The notes beneath the pieces were generated by a model. The model searched no databases. It saw nothing but the letters and a program-made list of their open reading frames with translations, and had not been told where the DNA came from. From Onthophagus taurus (Eukaryota > Arthropoda > Insecta > Coleoptera > Scarabaeidae): a DNA stretch of 64,000 nt. Position numbers and translations under genes: made by a program. Of the stretch, positions 59,242 through 64,000 are shown piece after piece; the stretch's first letter is position 1, and every line of letters starts with the position of its first letter. The DNA is taken from assembly GCF_036711975.1 (NCBI RefSeq), contig NC_091971.1:22203501-22267500 (forward strand), read 5' to 3'.

Positions 59242-61945
59242 TTAAATAAAATCCTTCCCAGTGAGAAATTCGGTCAAATACTCGATGCATGAGTAGTAAG
59301 CTCTGCGCGTCAAAAAAGTATGCAATTTACTTTTAAATATATTTAATGACAATCCGGAAATCGCCGCTAGCAACTTATTAAAAAACTTTACACCTATTAT
59401 ATTAATACTTTGGCGACCTTTAGATAATCTCGAATACCTCTGTAAAATTTTATTTCTGTTTCTTGTGGGGTATTGGTGCACATCATCATGAGTGACAAAC
59501 AGGTGAGAGTAGGTTTTGACATATAAATGCACTGATACATGTATAAGGAAGGGAACGTTAAGATTTTCAAAGATACGAAAGAATTTTTACAATCCTCGCG
59601 ATACTCTCAATTATACGTATTGCACGCCTTTGTAGTCTAAAAATTCTATCACAAGATGAAGCACCCCCCCATGCAATTAATGCATATGACATTACGGACT
59701 GGCACAGGGAAAAGTCGTCAGCATATATGACCACTGTCAATATTTCTTGCCAGATCATTAACATAAATCAGAAAGAGAAGATTGTTTCTCTCTGAAAGTC
59801 TTCCTTGAGACTTAACGGCTTGAGATCCGTTGGTGAGATATGATCTAATTAAGTTAAGGCTGGCTGTTTCAAAATTATATTTTCCTAACTTTTGTAACAG
59901 TAAATCATGTTGTACGCATCAAACGCCTTGCTAAGATCGCAAAAAACGGCAGTCATATCCTCACCATTTTCAAAACAGGACAGCGCCATTTCCACAAAAT
60001 TTAATATTACGTCACTAGTGCCCATGCCCTGCCTAAATCCTAACTGTGAAGTTATGAATAAGTTGTTCTCCTCAAAATATTTAGCGATTTGCATATATAA
60101 AACCCTTTCAAAGATGTTCAAGAGTATCGGTAGAAGCGATATTGGTCGAAAATTCTGAATAAACTCAGGATTGCATTTTTTATAAATAGGGATAACCGAG
60201 GGGATAACCATACCAGCCTTAAAAACGTCAGGAAAAATATTCTCTTCAGTACATATATTGATTAACCTAGTTAAAGGTGTGATTATAATGTCTTTGACAT
60301 CCTTTACAATCACCATATTAAATCCATATATATCCTTACCATCCGTGCAAAAAGTCAAGGACCCTCACTTTAGAGATCTATATCTACACAACCGCTCGAT
60401 AAAAAAAATTGCGACAAAGTTTGTTGTAATCACTGAACATTTCCACGTAACATATGTTATTTTGATAATTTTCGGATTTACCCGGTTTTACTTTTATCGC
60501 GAGTAAAATGAAAAAAGTATCCGATTTTTTACGGTACCGGCAACTTTGCGATTTCTTTTTCTCGAAAACTATCGTGCGAAAAAATTTGAATTTTGAACAG
60601 GTGGTAGCCTGATGTGTTCTTAATGAGTGGCATTTTATTTTTTCCATATTCCATACAATTTCGCGGAAAATCGCGGTTTAGTAAGACGCCGTTATGTCGA
60701 AAACGGCTTGGTGGATTTCCTCGCGGATTAAACCAAACTATGTCAAATAATGTCGGTTGTCGGATTCCGTTATCAGGCGGATTTCAAGAAATAAGCTCTG
60801 CGGGGTGATGGGGGTTCCGTCTAATCGAAACAGATGGTGCGTCCCAGACAGGACGTCGCGCCTTTTTTCTTTATGTAGGTAAGATAAAGGCGCGACGTAC
60901 TGTATGGGACGCGCCATCTGTTCCGATTGGGCGGAACCCTCCAGTCCCCGCATAGCTTATTTCTTGAAATTCGCCAGGTCGTTTTCGAAATAACCGCATC
61001 CTACTAAACCGCGATTTTCCGCGAAATTATATGGAATATCGAAAAGATAAAATATGCCCCCTATTAAGAACACATCGGTTTACCACCAGTTCACATTTGA
61101 TCTTTTTGTCAAATAGTTTTGGAGAAAAAAAATCGCAAATTAGACAAAGTTGCTGGCACTCCCAACAATCGGGTACTTTTTTCACTTAACTAGCGATAAA
61201 AGAAAAACCGCGGACCCGAAAATTTCCAAATTAACATGTGATACGCAGAAATGTTCACTGATTACAATAAACTTTATCGCAATTTTTTCCATCGAAGATA
61301 TCGATCTCTAAAGTAAGGGGCCTTGACTTTTTGCACGGATAGTAATGCTTTTAGAATTGAAACTGTCAATTATGTCTCGTACCTGAATAAAAGATACTTT
61401 CTGAAAACCGAAGTTACATCCTATGGTGTTAATCTAATCGATTCTATGCTGGAACATTTTGCTATTTGTACCTGTGTGGTTACTCGAAAGTGAATTTATG
61501 ATTTCAGTTGGTAGATTAATAAAGTAATTATTTATAGCGTCCGGATCAAATTCAGCTTTAATTACCGATATTTTAGATTGTTGATTATGCCCCACATTGT
61601 TTTAGGAGAATAACTCACATCAGACAAAATTGCGTCATTATATCTAATTTTCGATCAATTATACTGATTGTATAATTTGCTGAAATCAGATCTTTTAGTC
61701 TTCAATTCAGGCGAGTCTGAAGCTAAGCAAAGAGTATTTAAAAAATTTAGGCGCTCACGCATTTCTTTTAGTTTCGGGTTTAGCCAGACAGGATATGAAT
61801 TTATATATTTTTTTTTAACTTTTAATTCCGGAAAAGATACCGGTGTGAAGACAGCAGTAAAAGATAGCAGTAAAAATTTCCGATGATACCCGAACGCCCA
61901 TAGACGTCCGTAATACCGGCTCAATTTTTTCGAACAAAAAAACAT
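59242..61945 (-). pseudogene. Jockey/CR1-type LINE, broken by a foldback element
   Basis: From the 5' side: the linker SYPVWLNPKLKEMRERL and DFSKLYNQYN (61945-61655); after the insertion, KDIYGFNMVIVKDVKDIIIT (60340), the RT boxes NFRPISLLPILLNIFERVLY, SQLGFRQGMGTSD and FCDLSKAFDAYN (to 59885), then YADDFSLCQ and AWGGASSCDRIFRLQRRAIR (59764-59567), and the C-terminus HQYPTRNRNKILQ and LHTFLTRRAYYSC (59532-59242). The order is correct; the finger/palm region between Asp boxes is shortened and several frames are used. The family match is to the CR1/Jockey group by eye. Confidence 0.85.
60341..61340. mobile_element. 1000-bp foldback element in the LINE
   Basis: Both ends are ATCCGTGCAAAAAGTCAAGG in inverted orientation, and similarity continues inward over most of the element (TTTAGAGATC, CGATAAAA, TTGGGAGT-like, GGCGCGAC at the centre). 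The centre near 60870-60890 separates GACGTCGCGCC and GGCGCGACGTAC. The LINE frame reads on both sides with only a 2-bp discrepancy. No coding capacity. Confidence 0.9.
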
Positions 61946-62049
61946 TACATTATTAACTTAAGAAGTTAATTACAGTATATTAAAAGTAATTAATATATTT
62001 ATCACTAATATCAAGGTACAATCAGCAATTTTAATTAAAATAACTGGCT
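61946..62049. other. Junction between LINE and satellite
   Basis: AT-rich, no feature recognised. Confidence 0.4.
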
Positions 62050-63200
62050 CCAGCTCCCTTATTGGTTCGAAGATCCGCACCAAACTTTATATACGCCTTC
62101 TAGACATGATAAGAAATATATTTATCGAAAGAAATTTCACTTGCAAAGGGTCCGCGGGGGTGAACTACCCCGCAGTAGATTATAATTTGCTCTACCGCCC
62201 TTATTCGGTCAAAGATCCGAACCTAACTTTACACAAGTGATCTAGACTAAATTAGAATCAAATATCCGTTAACAATTTCCACTTGCATAGGGACCGCGGG
62301 GGTGAACTACCCACCAGTAGATTTTAATTACCCCTACAGCCCTTATTCGGTCGAAGATCCAAACCAAACTTTACACAAATCTTCTAAACTACATTAGAAT
62401 CAAATATCCGTTAACAATTTCCACTTGCATAGGGACCGCGGGGGTGAACTACCCACCAGTAGATTTTAATTACCCCTACCGCCCTTATTCGATCGAAGAT
62501 CCGAACCAAACTTTACACAAATCTTCTAAACTACATTAGAATCAAATATCCGTTAACAATTTCCACTTGCATAGGGACCGCGGGGCTGAACTACCCACCA
62601 GTAGATTTTAATTACCCCTACCGCCCTTATTCGGGCGAAGATCCGAACCAAACTTTACACAAGTGATCTAGACTACCTTAGAATCAAATATCCGTTAACA
62701 ATTTCCACTTGCATAGGGACCGCGGGGGTGAACTACCCACCAGTAGATTTTAATTACCCCTACAGCCCTTATTCGGTCGAAGATCCGAACCAAACTTTAC
62801 ACAAATCTTCTAAACTACATTAGAATCAAATATCCGTTAACAATTTCCACTTGCATAGGGACCGCGGGGGTGAACTACCCACCAGTAGATTTTAATTACC
62901 CCTACCGCCCTTATTCGGTCAAAGATCCGAACCAAACTTTACACAAATCTTCTAAACTACATTAGAATCAAATATCCGTTAACAATTTCCACTTGCATAA
63001 GGACCGCGGGGGTGAACTACCCACCAGTAGATTTTAATTACCCCTACCGCCCTTATTCGGGCGAAGATCCGAACCAAACTCTACACAAGTGATCTAGACT
63101 ACCTTAGAATCAAATATCCGTTAACGATTTTCACTTGCATAGGCACCGCGGGGGTAGTTACCCACCGGTAGATTTAAATTACCAATACGAAGGGGGGCGT
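62050..63200. repeat. 142-bp tandem satellite, eight units
   Basis: GGGACCGCG or its variant recurs at 62148, 62290, 62432, 62574, 62716, 62858, 63000 and 63142: seven intervals of exactly 142 bp with no indels. Units contain AAGATCCGAACCAAACTTTACA, TATCCGTTAACAATTTCCAC and CACCAGTAGATTTTAATTAC. The inner units are nearly identical; the first and last are more diverged, as usual at array edges. Confidence 0.97.
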
Positions 63201-63215
63201 TGACACAAATGGTCA

Positions 63216-63889
63216 AATGTGTCAAAACTATATAGTAACTACAAAAACCAGGAGGTCGACTTTATCCTTTCGGGTAAAATTATATGGGAAATAATTAATA
63301 AAAAACGCGCCAACAAAATAGACAAAATTAAAGCCAAATTCGATCTAAATGATGTTAATGATTACTTTATTAAAGTACCTCTTGAACTACTAAATAGCTT
63401 AAAAAAGTCCAACATAAATGATAAGTTTGATTGCCTTTTGCAAAAAATTAATGTTGCTGATTGTGGGTTTTCCATTGATCAAGCAACATTTGTTGAGGTT
63501 CGTGACATAATAAACTCGCTAACATACATCGATGATTGCCGTAGGTCCTTTACAAACCATAATATACTGACCTTTCCGTCATTGTACATTTTGGAATGTG
63601 TAATATTTGTAAGGCGAAATCTCGACGACTTTATTAGTCATGACACTTTACATAAATATCGGACTAGAAACGGTACCCAACTGAGACCGACCTTTTGTAG
63701 ACTAGGTCGAAGTCAGTGCCATTTTAAATTTCTTTGAGTAAAATTCTATAACAAAATACCGAACGACATTGGTCGGTTGCCTCCTGAACTGTTCAAGAAT
63801 AAAATTAAAACTTTTTTAATTCGGAAGGCCTACTATTCGTACTCTGACTATTTGTGCGACACCATACACTTGCGTGACTTTGGTGGTTA
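63216..63889 (+). pseudogene. Internally deleted LINE of the same family
   Basis: Starts VSKLYSNYKNQEVDFILSGK, passes IINKKRANKIDKIKAKFD and VEVRDIINSLT, then jumps to FPSLYILECVIFVRRNLDDF and HKYRTRNGTQLRPTFCRLGR. After a frameshift at 63737 it continues YNKIPNDIGRLPPELFKNKI and FLIRKAYYSYSDYL to 63889. Linker and C-terminus match the minus-strand LINE at 59242-61945, but the entire reverse transcriptase core is missing. It has the opposite orientation, so the two copies diverge from the satellite. Confidence 0.8.
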
Positions 63890-64000
63890 ATGTTAATGTT
63901 TTTGTTCTGTAAACAACGGGATGTTCAATGATTTTTTTGTTAAGTACTAAAGTTAAGACTGCTGACGTATTTATATAAATATTGTTAACATTTATACTAA

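Noticed and set aside
62050-63200. CRISPR-like regular spacing
   Set aside because: Units are contiguous 142-bp repeats without unique spacers, in an animal genome; this is satellite DNA.

Overview
The window is animal nuclear DNA, AT-rich, with short spliced host genes in a dense bed of transposable elements. Gene structures (Hsp83 with a heat-shock promoter and a 5'-UTR intron, Cdc42, Mad2, PIG-S) and the transposon types (rosa-like mariner relatives, pogo/Tigger, hAT, piggyBac, Penelope-like, non-LTR) point to an insect, probably a beetle. The species cannot be fixed from the sequence. All similarity statements are by eye, without database searches.

Host genes: (1) PIG-S, GPI-transamidase subunit, minus strand, three exons from 11548 down to 6757, with its second intron swollen to about 3.6 kb by a Tc1-like element that itself carries a LINE. 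(2) Mad2, spindle checkpoint, minus strand, three exons 20048-19314. (3) Hsp83/Hsp90, plus strand 21889-24033, divergent from Mad2, with heat-shock elements, a TATA box and a leader intron. (4) Cdc42, plus strand, four coding exons 32599-37672 plus a probable leader exon. (5) A probable 3'-terminal exon of an unidentified minus-strand gene at 52132-52245. No operon-like linkage is expected or seen; these are independent housekeeping genes.

Layout: 1-5.3 kb holds a pogo fragment, a hairpin repeat array, a broken duplicate of the PIG-S 3' end and a dead rosa-like element. 5.3-11.5 kb is PIG-S and its debris. 12.0-18.4 kb is a nest: a pogo element containing a second pogo element and a hAT, the hAT containing a Penelope-like element with hammerhead-like motifs at both ends. 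18.4-27.2 kb is Mad2, a 302-bp tandem repeat and Hsp83, whose 3' end is duplicated on the far side of a Penelope-like relic. 27.2-31.6 kb holds a nearly intact rosa-like element and a 1.2-kb foldback element. 32.0-38.7 kb is Cdc42. 38.7-41.2 kb is a 496-bp tandem repeat plus a second hairpin array. 41.2-45.7 kb has Tigger and piggyBac relics. 45.9-51.6 kb is a second nest: a hAT with 8-bp target duplication, holding a truncated LINE, a rosa-like element and a tRNA-like piece. 52-59 kb has the orphan exon, a good hammerhead-like motif, a MADF-containing element and nested palindromic repeats. 59-64 kb is a LINE split by an exactly 1000-bp foldback element, then a 142-bp satellite, then an internally deleted sister LINE on the opposite strand.

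The most unusual content is the set of hammerhead-like motifs, the fossil empty site in the PIG-S duplicate, and the satellite lying between two diverging LINE copies.
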